A stretch of DNA of 30,134 nucleotides from Fimenecus sp045531435 (GTDB taxonomy: Bacteria; Bacillota; Clostridia; Oscillospirales; Acutalibacteraceae): positions 1-30,134 of the forward strand of contig JAZSDZ010000112.1 in the NCBI GenBank assembly GCA_045531435.1. Reading direction: 5' to 3'. A program made the position numbers and the translations under genes. Each line of letters begins with the position of its first letter. Within the stretch, counting starts at the first letter, position 1. A model generated the notes under the pieces. It was not told the DNA's origin and did not search any database. It saw nothing but the letters and a program-made list of their open reading frames with translations. This document shows positions 1-7,437 of the stretch, piece after piece.

Positions 1-1
1 A

Positions 2-1462
2 GGTATGTATTCTTTTGCTGATTGTACCAATCTTAAATCAATAACACTTTCCAATGTGGAAACTATTAATAACTATGCGTTTATGAATACGCCAAATCTT
101 GGTGTTGTTGTTTGTGATAAATTGATTGATATTGGAAAAGAAGTGTTCAGTGGTTCAGGTATCTCTCTTTTCAGTGCTCCTGAACTTACATCCATAGGTT
201 TAAATGCATTTTCTGATTGTAGTGACCTTGTTTCCGTTTCAGCACCAAAGCTAGAGGTTCTTGAAATTGGTGCATTTAAGAATTGTATATCACTTAAGGA
301 AATTGAGCTTGATGCCTTAATCGAAATTAAAGCTAATGCTTTCAGAAATAGTGCTGTTGATAAATTTATAGGCCTTAATGTTGAAAAAGTAGGTAACTAT
401 GCTTTTGCTGATAATCCGCATCTGGTTGCCTGTGCTTTAATGAAAACCAAATCAACAGGTGCTTATGTTTTTCAGAATTGTACCTCATTTAAAATTGCGA
501 TTCTTCCTGAATTGGAAGAACTGAATGGCAATATGTTCGAGAATTGTCCGTTGCTTTTAAATATCAGTTTACCAAAAATCAAGAGTGTTATTAAAAATGC
601 ATTCAAAGGCTCGTCCGTTGAATATTTGATGTTTGAACAAGCAGAGACAATTAAGAGTTTGCCCGATACATTAAAAGGTGTATTATTGCCTGATAACACA
701 ACTTCAATAACCTATGTACCAAAAACAGACTTTATTGTATATGGATATGAAGATAGTTATGCATACGATTTTGCTATAAGTAACAGCAAACAGTTTAAGC
801 CTATCCCTGTATTCCACGAAGCATCTTCTACGCAGGTTACTGCAGGTGATGAATATATTGTTGTATATGCTCTTGGTTTTAATTGTGAGTATCAATGGTA
901 CAGAAATGATAAGGTATCTAACGAAGGCGGAACACCTATTGAAGGTGCAACAAAATTCTATTATATGCCATCACCTGATGATGACTGTGAGGCATATTAT
1001 TGTGTTGTAACAAGCAAAGACGATAATCACGAAACTTCAAATGCGTCTGCACCTGTTGTCAATGCTCCTGAATACCGAAAAGCAAATTATACTGAATACA
1101 ACAAGATTATTAATGAGGCAAATTCATTGAATCGTGACTTATATGATGAAGAGCTTCTTTCCCAACTTGACGAGATGCTGAGTGTTGACATTTCAAACTT
1201 AAAGCTCTCACAACAGAGTATTCTTGATAACTATGTAATGCAGTTAGATGAGCTTTTAACAAGTATTAAAGCTTCTTTTGTCTATGGTGACCTTAATGGC
1301 GATAAAATTGTATCTGCTATTGATGCCAGATTTGCATTGAAATATATTGTTGATAATCACAATTTCACAGAAAAAGAATTTGTTGCTGCCGATATGGATT
1401 GTAACGGCGAAATTACAACAATAGATGCAAGATTAATATTAAAAACTTCATTAGAACAGTAA
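2..1462 (+). CDS. BspA-type leucine-rich-repeat protein with Ig-like, FIVAR-like and dockerin regions (5' partial)
   Basis: The reading frame is open to the left edge, so the start and any signal peptide lie outside the window; the first internal ATG is at 5. About the first 230 visible residues are BspA/Treponema-type LRRs, each with an A-F hydrophobic step (NYAFMN, NAFSDC, NAFRNS, NYAFAD, NAFKGS). Residues about 270-355 look Ig-like (YQWYRN followed by AYYCVV). Residues about 360-425 are helical and resemble FIVAR modules. The last 60 residues form a type I dockerin with two calcium loops, DLNGDKIVSAID and DMDCNGEITTID. A dockerin implies secretion and binding to a cohesin on a scaffoldin or cell surface; no cohesin is visible here. 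LRR/Ig-like regions suggest binding rather than catalysis. No glycosidase domain is visible, but one could lie upstream. Confidence 0.85.
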   Translation, partial: GMYSFADCTNLKSITLSNVETINNYAFMNTPNLGVVVCDKLIDIGKEVFSGSGISLFSAPELTSIGLNAFSDCSDLVSVSAPKLEVLEIGAFKNCISLKEIELDALIEIKANAFRNSAVDKFIGLNVEKVGNYAFADNPHLVACALMKTKSTGAYVFQNCTSFKIAILPELEELNGNMFENCPLLLNISLPKIKSVIKNAFKGSSVEYLMFEQAETIKSLPDTLKGVLLPDNTTSITYVPKTDFIVYGYEDSYAYDFAISNSKQFKPIPVFHEASSTQVTAGDEYIVVYALGFNCEYQWYRNDKVSNEGGTPIEGATKFYYMPSPDDDCEAYYCVVTSKDDNHETSNASAPVVNAPEYRKANYTEYNKIINEANSLNRDLYDEELLSQLDEMLSVDISNLKLSQQSILDNYVMQLDELLTSIKASFVYGDLNGDKIVSAIDARFALKYIVDNHNFTEKEFVAADMDCNGEITTIDARLILKTSLEQ

Positions 1463-1463
1463 A

Positions 1464-1496
1464 AAAAGATAGCCTTTATTCAAGGCTATCTTTTAT
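1464..1496. terminator. Bidirectional intrinsic terminator
   Basis: A 13-bp perfect stem (AAAAGATAGCCTT with AAGGCTATCTTTT) has a 5-nt loop and T-rich flanks on both strands. It sits between the convergent LRR-dockerin gene and the fliB-like gene; the latter's stop codon lies inside the left arm. It should stop transcription from both sides. Confidence 0.85.
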
Positions 1497-2402
1497 TTCA
1501 TCAATGTTTACGTCCGAATATTCGATTTCCGATGAGTACAATCTGCAATATTCTAAAATGTCTGTAAAATCAAGTTGTTTGTAATTTTTTATGTGCATCT
1601 TACAGATGTTCATTATTATTTCATAGCTGATTAATATGAAAGCTAATGTTTTGAAATCGTCTTTTTCCTGTAAATGTCTGTATATAAAATATTTAATAAG
1701 ATTTTCAAAATATAAATCAAGGTGATTCGGTAAATCTATATCTGAAATGTCGGCTTCACTTAACTGATTTAAAATGACTGTCCAGTTATCGTCAAGTCTT
1801 TCAAGTGAAAGAAACAAATCAATCCACTTTGCAAGAGTAAATGACGAAACGTCATAATTGCATTCTTTTGAAATAATCAGGACTTTTTCTTGTAATGTGA
1901 GATTGTCACTATTCAGCATTTCAAATAATTCATTTCTGAATTTGAAAAACTCAATTTCTGCTTCATCATTTTCTTCATGAGAATTATCATCAGAGATAAT
2001 TTTAAGTGAAAATGGTGCTTTATGACCAAGAATTATTCTTCCTGCTTCCTCGCAACAAAGACCAAGCCCCATCTCAATTCTGTCAGTATAATAATTTCTG
2101 AATCGTGGATGGTCACTGCATATCTGGCAAAGAGCATCTTCACCTAAATTCAAAATAATTTCACAAAGATTATCTTCATTCAGAAATGCACAACGACCTT
2201 TGCCGTCAAGCCTGAAATAAGCACTTTCATCATTATATTCAATGTCTTGCATCAGTTTATTGTGAAAACTATCTTCAACATTTTCGTAGTAGGAAAGTGT
2301 GTCCTCATCAATATCAATTTCCCAACCGATGCAACAGTTGTGTTTGCACTTTTCTGCAATACATCTAAATTCCTTATAGTAATCCGGCGCAAGTATTTTC
2401 AT
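1476..2402 (-). CDS. FliB-type lysine N-methylase (YkgJ-like Cys cluster protein)
   Basis: The 308-residue protein begins with the pattern of the flagellin lysine N-methylase FliB family: a Cys cluster near residues 14-24 (CIAEKCKHNCCIGW), then Cys residues around GRCAFL, LCEII, LCQICSDHPRF and LGLCCEEAGRII. These cysteines are thought to hold an iron-sulfur or other metal centre. In Salmonella, FliB methylates flagellin lysines; no flagellar gene is visible here, and many gut Clostridia carry such homologues away from flagellar loci, so the substrate is unknown. The ATG is preceded by CGGAGAT. It is divergent from the MFS gene and has its own sigma-A-like promoter. The family call is fairly sure, the substrate is not. 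Confidence 0.75.
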   Translation of the reverse strand: MKILAPDYYKEFRCIAEKCKHNCCIGWEIDIDEDTLSYYENVEDSFHNKLMQDIEYNDESAYFRLDGKGRCAFLNEDNLCEIILNLGEDALCQICSDHPRFRNYYTDRIEMGLGLCCEEAGRIILGHKAPFSLKIISDDNSHEENDEAEIEFFKFRNELFEMLNSDNLTLQEKVLIISKECNYDVSSFTLAKWIDLFLSLERLDDNWTVILNQLSEADISDIDLPNHLDLYFENLIKYFIYRHLQEKDDFKTLAFILISYEIIMNICKMHIKNYKQLDFTDILEYCRLYSSEIEYSDVNIDEIKDSLE

Positions 2403-2431
2403 ATTTTATCTCCGTAATATTTGATGATATA

Positions 2432-2460
2432 ATTATAAATCCAAACAGATACATTTACAA
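2432..2460 (-). promoter_or_regulatory. Sigma-A-type promoter of the fliB-like gene
   Basis: Reading the minus strand, TTGTAA (2455-2460) and TATAAT (2432-2437) are separated by 17 nt. The start codon lies about 30 nt downstream, and the spacing is canonical. Confidence 0.6.
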
Positions 2461-2477
2461 GCATTTTGACGTTTTTA

Positions 2478-2506
2478 TTGAATATGAAAAAATAATATGT
2501 TAAAAT
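2478..2506 (+). promoter_or_regulatory. Sigma-A-type promoter of the MFS-bile salt hydrolase pair
   Basis: TTGAAT (2478-2483), a 17-nt spacer and TAAAAT (2501-2506) lie just upstream of the GGAGG ribosome binding site at 2522-2526. It is the only good candidate in the 130-nt divergent intergenic region on this strand. Confidence 0.55.
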
Positions 2507-2532
2507 GTGAATGATTTGTGTGGAGGTATAAT

Positions 2533-3693
2533 ATGACATTTCTTTTGGTTATAATTTACATTGTATTTGTCTCATTGGGATTGCCTGATTCACTTTTTGG
2601 TGTTTCGTGGCCGGTTGTTCATCTTGATTTCGGCATAGATGAAAGCTTTGCTTCAGTTTACAGCATTATTACCGCTTTTTGTACAGGTGGTGTAAGCCTT
2701 ATAGCAGGTAAGCTTATTCGTAAATTTGGCACCGGCAAAATCACACTTTATTCAACATTACTTACTGTTGCAGGTCTTTTCTGCATCAGCTTTGCACCCA
2801 ATATCATTATTATGATGCTTGGTGCAGTCATTATGGGTTATGGCGCAGGTGTTATTGATACTGCACTTAATAATTTCGTTTCGCTTCATTACAAGGCACA
2901 GCATATGAATTGGCTTCATGCTTGTTGGGGCGCAGGTGTTACAATAAGTCCGTTGGTGATGTCATTGTTTTTAACAGGTGAAACAGGCTCGTGGCGTTCA
3001 GGCTACCGTGTAATCGGACTTATGCAGTTGTCTATTGCTGTAATTATTGCACTTTCCTTGAAAAAGTGGAATACAGTCAAGGCTGAGGATGCTGTTGAGG
3101 AAGAATCAATACCCAAAAAGAGTTTTATTGAAATTCTTAAAATCAAGGGCGTTGCTACAAGTCTTATTACTCAGGGATTATATTGTGGTATGGAATTTAC
3201 AATTGGTACTTGGGGTGCATCATACCTTGTAAATGTTCATAGACTTATGCCTGACGAAGCTGCAAAATGGATTTCACTTTATTTTGGTGGTATAATGATT
3301 GGCAGAATTATTTCTGGCTTTATTTCAATGAAGGTCTCTGATGATAATCTTATTCGTGGTGCTGTAATTGTTTCAGCACTTGGTATGATTGTATTAGCAC
3401 TTCCGATAGGTAGTATTTCTTACTTCGGATTTTTACTTATCGGCATAGGGTTTGGTCCTGTTTTCCCAAGTGTTCTTCATAGTGTGCCCAATAGATTCGG
3501 CACAGAGTATTCAGCAGATATAACCGGATTTCATATGGGTGGTGCGTACGGAATAGGCTTTGCTATACAGTTGGTTTTCGGCTATGTTGCTACTGCAACG
3601 ACCTTTGAAATTACACCTTATGCCTTGCTGTTAATAGCAATTTGTGTGTTTGTCGCAAATGAAAGTACAATTTCAATGTTAAAGAAAGAATAA
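2533..3693 (+). CDS. Major facilitator superfamily transporter
   Basis: This is a 386-residue, strongly hydrophobic protein with about 12 predicted membrane segments, the usual MFS size. The first half has the loop 2-3 signature in the form GKLIRKFGTGK; the matching position in the second half reads GRIISGFISMKVSDDN. I chose ATG 2533 because GGAGG at 2522-2526 is correctly spaced; an in-frame ATG 15 nt upstream lies before that site. The sequence resembles the FucP/YbjJ-like branch, but the substrate cannot be read from it. The next gene, a bile salt hydrolase-type enzyme, starts 43 nt later with no terminator between, so co-transcription is likely and a substrate linked to that enzyme (conjugated bile salt or its products) is possible. 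That link is inference. Confidence 0.8.
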   Translation: MTFLLVIIYIVFVSLGLPDSLFGVSWPVVHLDFGIDESFASVYSIITAFCTGGVSLIAGKLIRKFGTGKITLYSTLLTVAGLFCISFAPNIIIMMLGAVIMGYGAGVIDTALNNFVSLHYKAQHMNWLHACWGAGVTISPLVMSLFLTGETGSWRSGYRVIGLMQLSIAVIIALSLKKWNTVKAEDAVEEESIPKKSFIEILKIKGVATSLITQGLYCGMEFTIGTWGASYLVNVHRLMPDEAAKWISLYFGGIMIGRIISGFISMKVSDDNLIRGAVIVSALGMIVLALPIGSISYFGFLLIGIGFGPVFPSVLHSVPNRFGTEYSADITGFHMGGAYGIGFAIQLVFGYVATATTFEITPYALLLIAICVFVANESTISMLKKE

Positions 3694-3698
3694 TTATT

Positions 3699-3750
3699 AC
3701 TGAAGTACATATACTAATCAAAAGGATGTGATTATAATGTGTACTTCAGT
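3699..3750 (+). promoter_or_regulatory. Hairpin presenting the SD and start codon of the bile salt hydrolase gene in its loop
   Basis: ACTGAAGTACA (3699-3709) and TGTACTTCAGT (3740-3750) are perfect 11-nt inverted repeats. The loop between them holds the ribosome binding site AAAGGAT (3721-3727) and the ATG (3737-3739), and the right arm covers codons 2 to 5. In mRNA this would form a stem closing directly after the start codon and could modulate initiation. Pairing is seen in the sequence; regulation is inferred. Confidence 0.45.
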
Positions 3751-4708
3751 TTCATTTTTATCAAAAGACCATTATTTTGGCAGAACACTTGATATGGAGT
3801 GCTCCTATAACGAAAAAGTAGTAATAACACCGAGAAACTACAACTTTAATTTCAGATTATGCAAAAATTACTGTAAGGATTATGCAATAATCGGTATAGG
3901 TACTGTTGTTGATAATTATCCATTATATTATGATGCCACAAATGAAAAAGGGCTTTCAGTCGCTGCACTGAATTTTCCTGTCAGTGCCACTTATGGCGAT
4001 TGCGTAAAAGACAAAAATAATATTGGTGTGTTTGAATTGATTCCTTGGATTCTTCGTAATTGCTCGTCAGTAGATGAAGTAAGGGAATTGCTGACAGAAA
4101 CAAATATAGTCAGTATGGATTTTAATGAAAAATATAAGTCGGCACAGCTACATTGGATGATTAGTGATAAGGATTATTCAATAGTCCTTGAATGTGTTCA
4201 GGAGGGTATGAAAATTTATTATAACCCTGTTCATATTCTGACAAATAACCCTGAATTTCCAATGCAGGTTTTTAATCTGAACAACTATTTAAGTTTAACT
4301 CGTGAAGAGCCTGAAACCCGATTTGCAGAGGGCTTTGACCTTAATAAGTACAGCAGGGGAATGGGTGCAATAGGTTTGCCCGGTGACCTTTCGTCAATGT
4401 CACGATTTGTAAGGGCAGCATTTACAAGGCTTAATTCAGTATGTGATGAATCCGAGAGTGAAAGTATAAGTCAGTTTTTTCATATTCTTGATTCAGTTTC
4501 ACAGACAAATGGTTGTGTCCAAGTAGAAGATAAGTTTGAAAGAACTGTATATTCATCCTGTTGTAATACAGACAAGGGCATATATTATTTTAAAACCTAT
4601 AATAACAGTCAGCTTTCTGCGGTTAATATATATCACGAAAATCTTGACAGAAGTGATTTGATAATCTATAATCTTATAAACGAACAACAAATAAATTTTA
4701 TGAATTGA
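3737..4708 (+). CDS. Choloylglycine hydrolase family enzyme (bile salt hydrolase / penicillin V acylase type)
   Basis: This is a 323-residue Ntn hydrolase of the conjugated bile acid hydrolase family. Removal of Met exposes Cys2 as nucleophile (MCTSVSF). The other known active-site positions are all present at expected places: Arg16 and Asp19 (GRTLD), Asn79 (VAALNF), Asn170/171 (LTNNPEF) and Arg223 (MSRFVRAAF). The enzyme would cut the amide bond between bile acid and glycine or taurine, releasing free bile acids; penicillin V acylases share the same residues, so substrate preference needs an assay. No signal peptide is seen, as in cytoplasmic BSHs. I chose ATG 3737 because Cys must be residue 2 and AAAGGAT lies 9 nt upstream. 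It follows an MFS transporter and probably shares its mRNA. Confidence 0.85.
   Translation: MCTSVSFLSKDHYFGRTLDMECSYNEKVVITPRNYNFNFRLCKNYCKDYAIIGIGTVVDNYPLYYDATNEKGLSVAALNFPVSATYGDCVKDKNNIGVFELIPWILRNCSSVDEVRELLTETNIVSMDFNEKYKSAQLHWMISDKDYSIVLECVQEGMKIYYNPVHILTNNPEFPMQVFNLNNYLSLTREEPETRFAEGFDLNKYSRGMGAIGLPGDLSSMSRFVRAAFTRLNSVCDESESESISQFFHILDSVSQTNGCVQVEDKFERTVYSSCCNTDKGIYYFKTYNNSQLSAVNIYHENLDRSDLIIYNLINEQQINFMN
4644..4672 (+). promoter_or_regulatory. Consensus sigma-A promoter for pnuC inside the preceding gene
   Basis: TTGACA (4644-4649), exactly 17 nt, then TATAAT (4667-4672): both hexamers are perfect consensus. It lies in the last codons of the bile salt hydrolase gene and would start transcription near 4680, giving pnuC a leader of roughly 125 nt. 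Confidence 0.7.
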
Positions 4709-4714
4709 ATATTT

Positions 4715-4796
4715 ACTGCCACCGGGTAGTGTGATGCAACGCATCCACCGATATATCATTAGGTCTTTGAAGATATATCTGTGGGTGTCTTTTTTT
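4715..4796 (+). promoter_or_regulatory. Structured 5' leader of pnuC, riboswitch/attenuator candidate
   Basis: Three successive stems lie between the pnuC promoter and its start. Stem 1 is ACTGCC (4715-4720) with GGTAGT (4725-4730), loop ACCG. Stem 2 is GATGC (4733-4737) with GCATC (4741-4745), loop AAC. Stem 3 is the terminator at 4745-4796. Stems 2 and 3 share base 4745, and the hexamer CCACCG occurs both in stem 1 (4719-4724) and at the base of stem 3 (4745-4750), so alternative pairing with GTGG at 4781-4784 is possible. pnuC genes in some Firmicutes have NAD+-II (pnuC motif) riboswitches; I cannot confirm a match to that consensus. Confidence 0.5.
4745..4796 (+). terminator. Intrinsic terminator immediately upstream of the pnuC ribosome binding site
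   Basis: CCAC-C-GATATATC (4745-4757) pairs with GATATATC-T-GTGG (4772-4784) around a 14-nt loop, and a seven-T run follows at 4790-4796. The pnuC ribosome binding site GAGG (4797-4800) begins right after the T run, a typical position for a transcription attenuator. Confidence 0.65.
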
Positions 4797-4806
4797 GAGG
4801 TGAATT

Positions 4807-5493
4807 ATGAAGAGATTATTTAATTATTTTACAAAATTTGAAATTGGATTATGGACAATATCCGTGCTTTTAATTACCGTTTCATTTTTTGCATTAAAAC
4901 AAACCGATTATCTTACATTAACTGCTTCAATAATCGGTGCAACATTTCTTATTTTTAATGCAAAGGGAAATCCGATAGGGCAATTTTTGACAATCGTTTT
5001 CAGTATCCTTTATGGTTTTATATCCTACAGATTTTCATATTATGGTGAAGTGATTACATATTTATGCATGTCAATGCCAATGGCACTTTTCGCCTTGATT
5101 TCCTGGCTAAAAAATCCTTATAAAGGCAACAAAGCACAAGTGAAGGTGAACAGTATTTCAAAAACAGAAACTATATCTATGCTTTTACTTACCTTGGTGG
5201 TAACAATTGTATTCTATTTTATACTTGAATACTTTAATACTGCAAATCTCTTGCCAAGTACAATTTCAGTAACAACAAGCTTCCTTGCTGTTTATTTAAC
5301 ATTCAGACGAAGTCCGTATTTTGCACTTGCTTATGCTATGAATGATTTAGTTTTAATTGTCTTATGGACATTAGCAAGTATAACCGATATATCATACCTT
5401 TCAGTTGTAATATGCTTTATTGTATTTTTTTTAAATGATATGTATGGTTTTGTAAACTGGAAGAAAATGGAGAAAATTCAGAAAGACAATTAA
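4807..5493 (+). CDS. pnuC: PnuC-family vitamin transporter
   Basis: This is a 228-residue membrane protein with about seven hydrophobic segments, matching the PnuC fold and length. Family-like features include FNAKGNPIGQF in the first third, RSPYFALAYAMNDLVLIVLW, and the C-terminal YGFVNWKKMEK motif. PnuC proteins move nicotinamide riboside (PnuT and PnuX relatives move thiamine or riboflavin) by facilitated diffusion, with trapping by intracellular kinases. The ATG is preceded by GAGG at 4797-4800. The gene has its own promoter and an attenuator-like leader, and a strong hairpin follows it. A pncC gene about 4 kb downstream fits NAD salvage. The exact vitamin cannot be read from sequence: no TPP or FMN element is recognisable in the leader, which makes a nicotinamide-type substrate somewhat more likely. 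Confidence 0.8.
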   Translation: MKRLFNYFTKFEIGLWTISVLLITVSFFALKQTDYLTLTASIIGATFLIFNAKGNPIGQFLTIVFSILYGFISYRFSYYGEVITYLCMSMPMALFALISWLKNPYKGNKAQVKVNSISKTETISMLLLTLVVTIVFYFILEYFNTANLLPSTISVTTSFLAVYLTFRRSPYFALAYAMNDLVLIVLWTLASITDISYLSVVICFIVFFLNDMYGFVNWKKMEKIQKDN

Positions 5494-5511
5494 AATCAAT
5501 CAAAAATGGAG

Positions 5512-5563
5512 TTTATCGGGATATTGCCTTCTCCTCAAAGGGGAAAGGCAACTTCCCGATAAA
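5512..5563. terminator. Long hairpin terminator between convergent genes
   Basis: TTTATCGGGA (5512-5521) pairs with TCCCGATAAA (5554-5563), and inside it TTGCCTT (5524-5530) pairs with AAGGCAA (5545-5551). It is an unusually long, nearly perfect 52-nt hairpin between pnuC and the convergent lipoprotein gene, with AT-rich flanks on both sides, and probably serves both strands. Confidence 0.7.
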
Positions 5564-5575
5564 TAATAATTTATT

Positions 5576-5887
5576 TTAGCTTGTAATATCTCTGAAACCT
5601 CTGCCAACACCATCTGCAATATCAGATGCAGCTTCACCGACACCATCTACAACATTTGATGCTGCTTCACCGACACCACTGACTATGTTGCTGACACCTT
5701 CACTTGCATCTGTGACCATATTGTCCATAGCGTTGTTTTTCTTTGTTGTGCTTGGAACATTTTTATCTGTTGTTGTCGTACTGTTATTATCTCCCGTAAC
5801 CATACCGTCTTCTGCGTTGTTGCAGCCTGTCAGAAAAACACAGACAAGTGCAGTTACCAAAAGAGAAATTATAATTGCTTTTTTCAT
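5576..5887 (-). CDS. Small repeat-containing lipoprotein, probably co-expressed with ypeB
   Basis: This 103-residue protein has a lipoprotein signal: MKKA, a hydrophobic stretch, and the lipobox LTGC with Cys at about 22. A Thr/Ser/Asn-rich linker follows. The C-terminal half contains about three and a half 11-residue repeats: EGVSNIVSGVG, EAASNVVDGVG, EAASDIADGVG, then a partial RGFRDITS. Such 11-mers are typical of amphipathic helices. A perfect AGGAGG lies 7 nt upstream of the ATG. It begins 59 nt after ypeB on the same strand with no clear terminator between, so a sporulation or germination role is plausible. I do not recognise a named family; it should not be called YhcN/YlaJ without a search. 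Confidence 0.7.
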   Translation of the reverse strand: MKKAIIISLLVTALVCVFLTGCNNAEDGMVTGDNNSTTTTDKNVPSTTKKNNAMDNMVTDASEGVSNIVSGVGEAASNVVDGVGEAASDIADGVGRGFRDITS

Positions 5888-5946
5888 ATTTAAACCTCCT
5901 GAAAAATATTAGCATTATATTATTTGCTATTAATATTACTTTTATT

Positions 5947-7293
5947 CTATTTCGTCAATACGCCACCATCACTGTATAGCATAATGAGAATATTGTCTTC
6001 TTCTCCGTTTTCACAATCAATATATATAAGAAGTTCCTGCCTTGACTCCGTTCTGCAATGGAATTCGTAACATAATTGCTCCGTTGCCCATTCTGTAGGA
6101 GTAACACAAAGCTTCGAATCAATAACTTCAAGATGATTATTAAGTTTCTTTTCCGCTTCTTTTATTGATATAGCAGGAATTACATTTCTTCTTTCAGTAT
6201 GATTTGAAATATATCCCGTTGCATCAAATGAAAGAATATTTCCTGTTTCAAGACATACACTGACCTTGATTAAATCAGGATACATAATTATGTCATCATC
6301 TTCATAGGCAAAATTTATTGTACATATTCCGTCATCAGTATAATAATATCTTTCTTCCATATCATCATAGCCGATTTTTTCAAGATAATCTTCAGCATAT
6401 CTTACTGCTTCTTCATACTTGATTTTTATTTCACCCGAAAATTCAGAGCTTAACATGTATAAGGGCTTACCGCCTTGCCTTGTAATTGCTACAGTCTGGT
6501 TGTTACCTTTGAAAACATAGCAGGGGATATTTCCCTCTTCATTGTGGGAAAAGGCGAGTGACTCCTTTTCTCTAGGGCATACCTTTTTTGCGATTTCCAA
6601 TGCTGTATCTTCACTGATTTCTTCAAGTCCCTGCAAGAATTTTGGTTTACTTTGAGTAAGGTGGTCAGAAAACGGCCCATCGTAAATAAGTGTTGGAATG
6701 TCAGTCATACTCTGTTCAGTATCATCAAAGCTATCACCTGATGTTTTTAAATCATTATTCGCATTCAATAAGGTGGAGTTACTGTCATTAAATGTAAAGT
6801 TGCCATTCTGCATATCGTGACACATCTGATTGACCTGTTCATTAAGTTTTTTACAAAAGGAATTAAGCTGTTTTAACTGTTCTCTTTCTTTCTCCGTCAA
6901 CTGTTCGCCTGAGGCACTTTTTCTCTCAAGGGACATAACAAATTCGCCAATTTGCGACAAAAACTTGTATGTGTTATTTACGGCATTTTCGCCTGTGGGA
7001 AGAATTGACAAATTGTTCTTTGCACCGGAAGCCTCACGCCATAATTCAGCAGAAAGCTTTGATAACATTGTAGGAGTGCTGACATATATGGTCTTTTCAA
7101 GATTTGTAGAAATGTTATTGAGATTTTCGTCAAGAGCAATCAATGCCATTTGTTTGATAATCATTGATTCCTTTTCATATCTGTTTGCTCTTACGGTCTG
7201 GATAACAGAAAAAATTCCTAATACGAAAATAAGAGTTGTAATATATAGTACAATCCTGACTTTTGCACGGTGTGAAATAGATGTTTTTTCCAT
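5947..7293 (-). CDS. ypeB: Spore germination protein YpeB
   Basis: The 448-residue protein matches YpeB in length and layout: a short cytoplasmic N-terminus (MEKTSISHRAK), one membrane segment at about residues 14-34, a helical region rich in Gln/Asn/Glu, and C-terminal PepSY/YpeB-type repeats (EDTALEIAKKVC, YEEAVRYAEDYLEKIGY, SIKEAEKKLNNHLEV). In Bacillus, YpeB is needed for assembly and stability of the cortex-lytic enzyme SleB. I chose ATG 7293 because AAAGGAG lies just upstream; the frame stays open 72 nt further but those codons overlap the promoter. sleB, its usual partner, is not adjacent, which is unusual. A sigma-G-like promoter precedes it and a small lipoprotein gene follows. Confidence 0.85.
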   Translation of the reverse strand: MEKTSISHRAKVRIVLYITTLIFVLGIFSVIQTVRANRYEKESMIIKQMALIALDENLNNISTNLEKTIYVSTPTMLSKLSAELWREASGAKNNLSILPTGENAVNNTYKFLSQIGEFVMSLERKSASGEQLTEKEREQLKQLNSFCKKLNEQVNQMCHDMQNGNFTFNDSNSTLLNANNDLKTSGDSFDDTEQSMTDIPTLIYDGPFSDHLTQSKPKFLQGLEEISEDTALEIAKKVCPREKESLAFSHNEEGNIPCYVFKGNNQTVAITRQGGKPLYMLSSEFSGEIKIKYEEAVRYAEDYLEKIGYDDMEERYYYTDDGICTINFAYEDDDIIMYPDLIKVSVCLETGNILSFDATGYISNHTERRNVIPAISIKEAEKKLNNHLEVIDSKLCVTPTEWATEQLCYEFHCRTESRQELLIYIDCENGEEDNILIMLYSDGGVLTK

Positions 7294-7322
7294 AAAAATG
7301 TACTCCTTTAAACATTTGGAAA

Positions 7323-7351
7323 TATTATTAACAAAAAATTTAAAATTATGC
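7323..7351 (-). promoter_or_regulatory. Possible sigma-G promoter of ypeB
   Basis: On the minus strand, GCATA (7347-7351) and AATAATA (7323-7329) are 17 nt apart, close to the forespore sigma-G consensus (GHATR, then CATnnTA). It lies about 30 nt upstream of the ypeB start. Forespore expression is expected for ypeB, but AT-rich sequence makes chance matches common. Confidence 0.4.
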
Positions 7352-7372
7352 TGAAAAAAATGCATTTTTTAT

Positions 7373-7401
7373 TTGCCAAATGATAGTTTATGTAGTATAA
7401 T
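7373..7401 (+). promoter_or_regulatory. Sigma-A promoter of the cysteine desulfurase operon
   Basis: TTGCCA (7373-7378), 17 nt, TATAAT (7396-7401). Only one base differs from consensus. It lies 36 nt upstream of the cysteine desulfurase start and may drive the long gene run that follows. Confidence 0.7.
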
Positions 7402-7437
7402 TATTATGTTTAAGTATGCAGAGTGGGGGCGAATAAT

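Noticed and set aside
4709..4806. A TPP or FMN riboswitch upstream of pnuC
   Set aside because: None of the TPP core elements seen at 22043-22134 (such as CTGAGA or GATAATGCC) nor the FMN core is present.
6830..7354. A 174-codon plus-strand frame opposite ypeB
   Set aside because: The minus strand encodes a full-length YpeB with promoter and ribosome binding site; this frame has neither and its composition is unlike neighbours.
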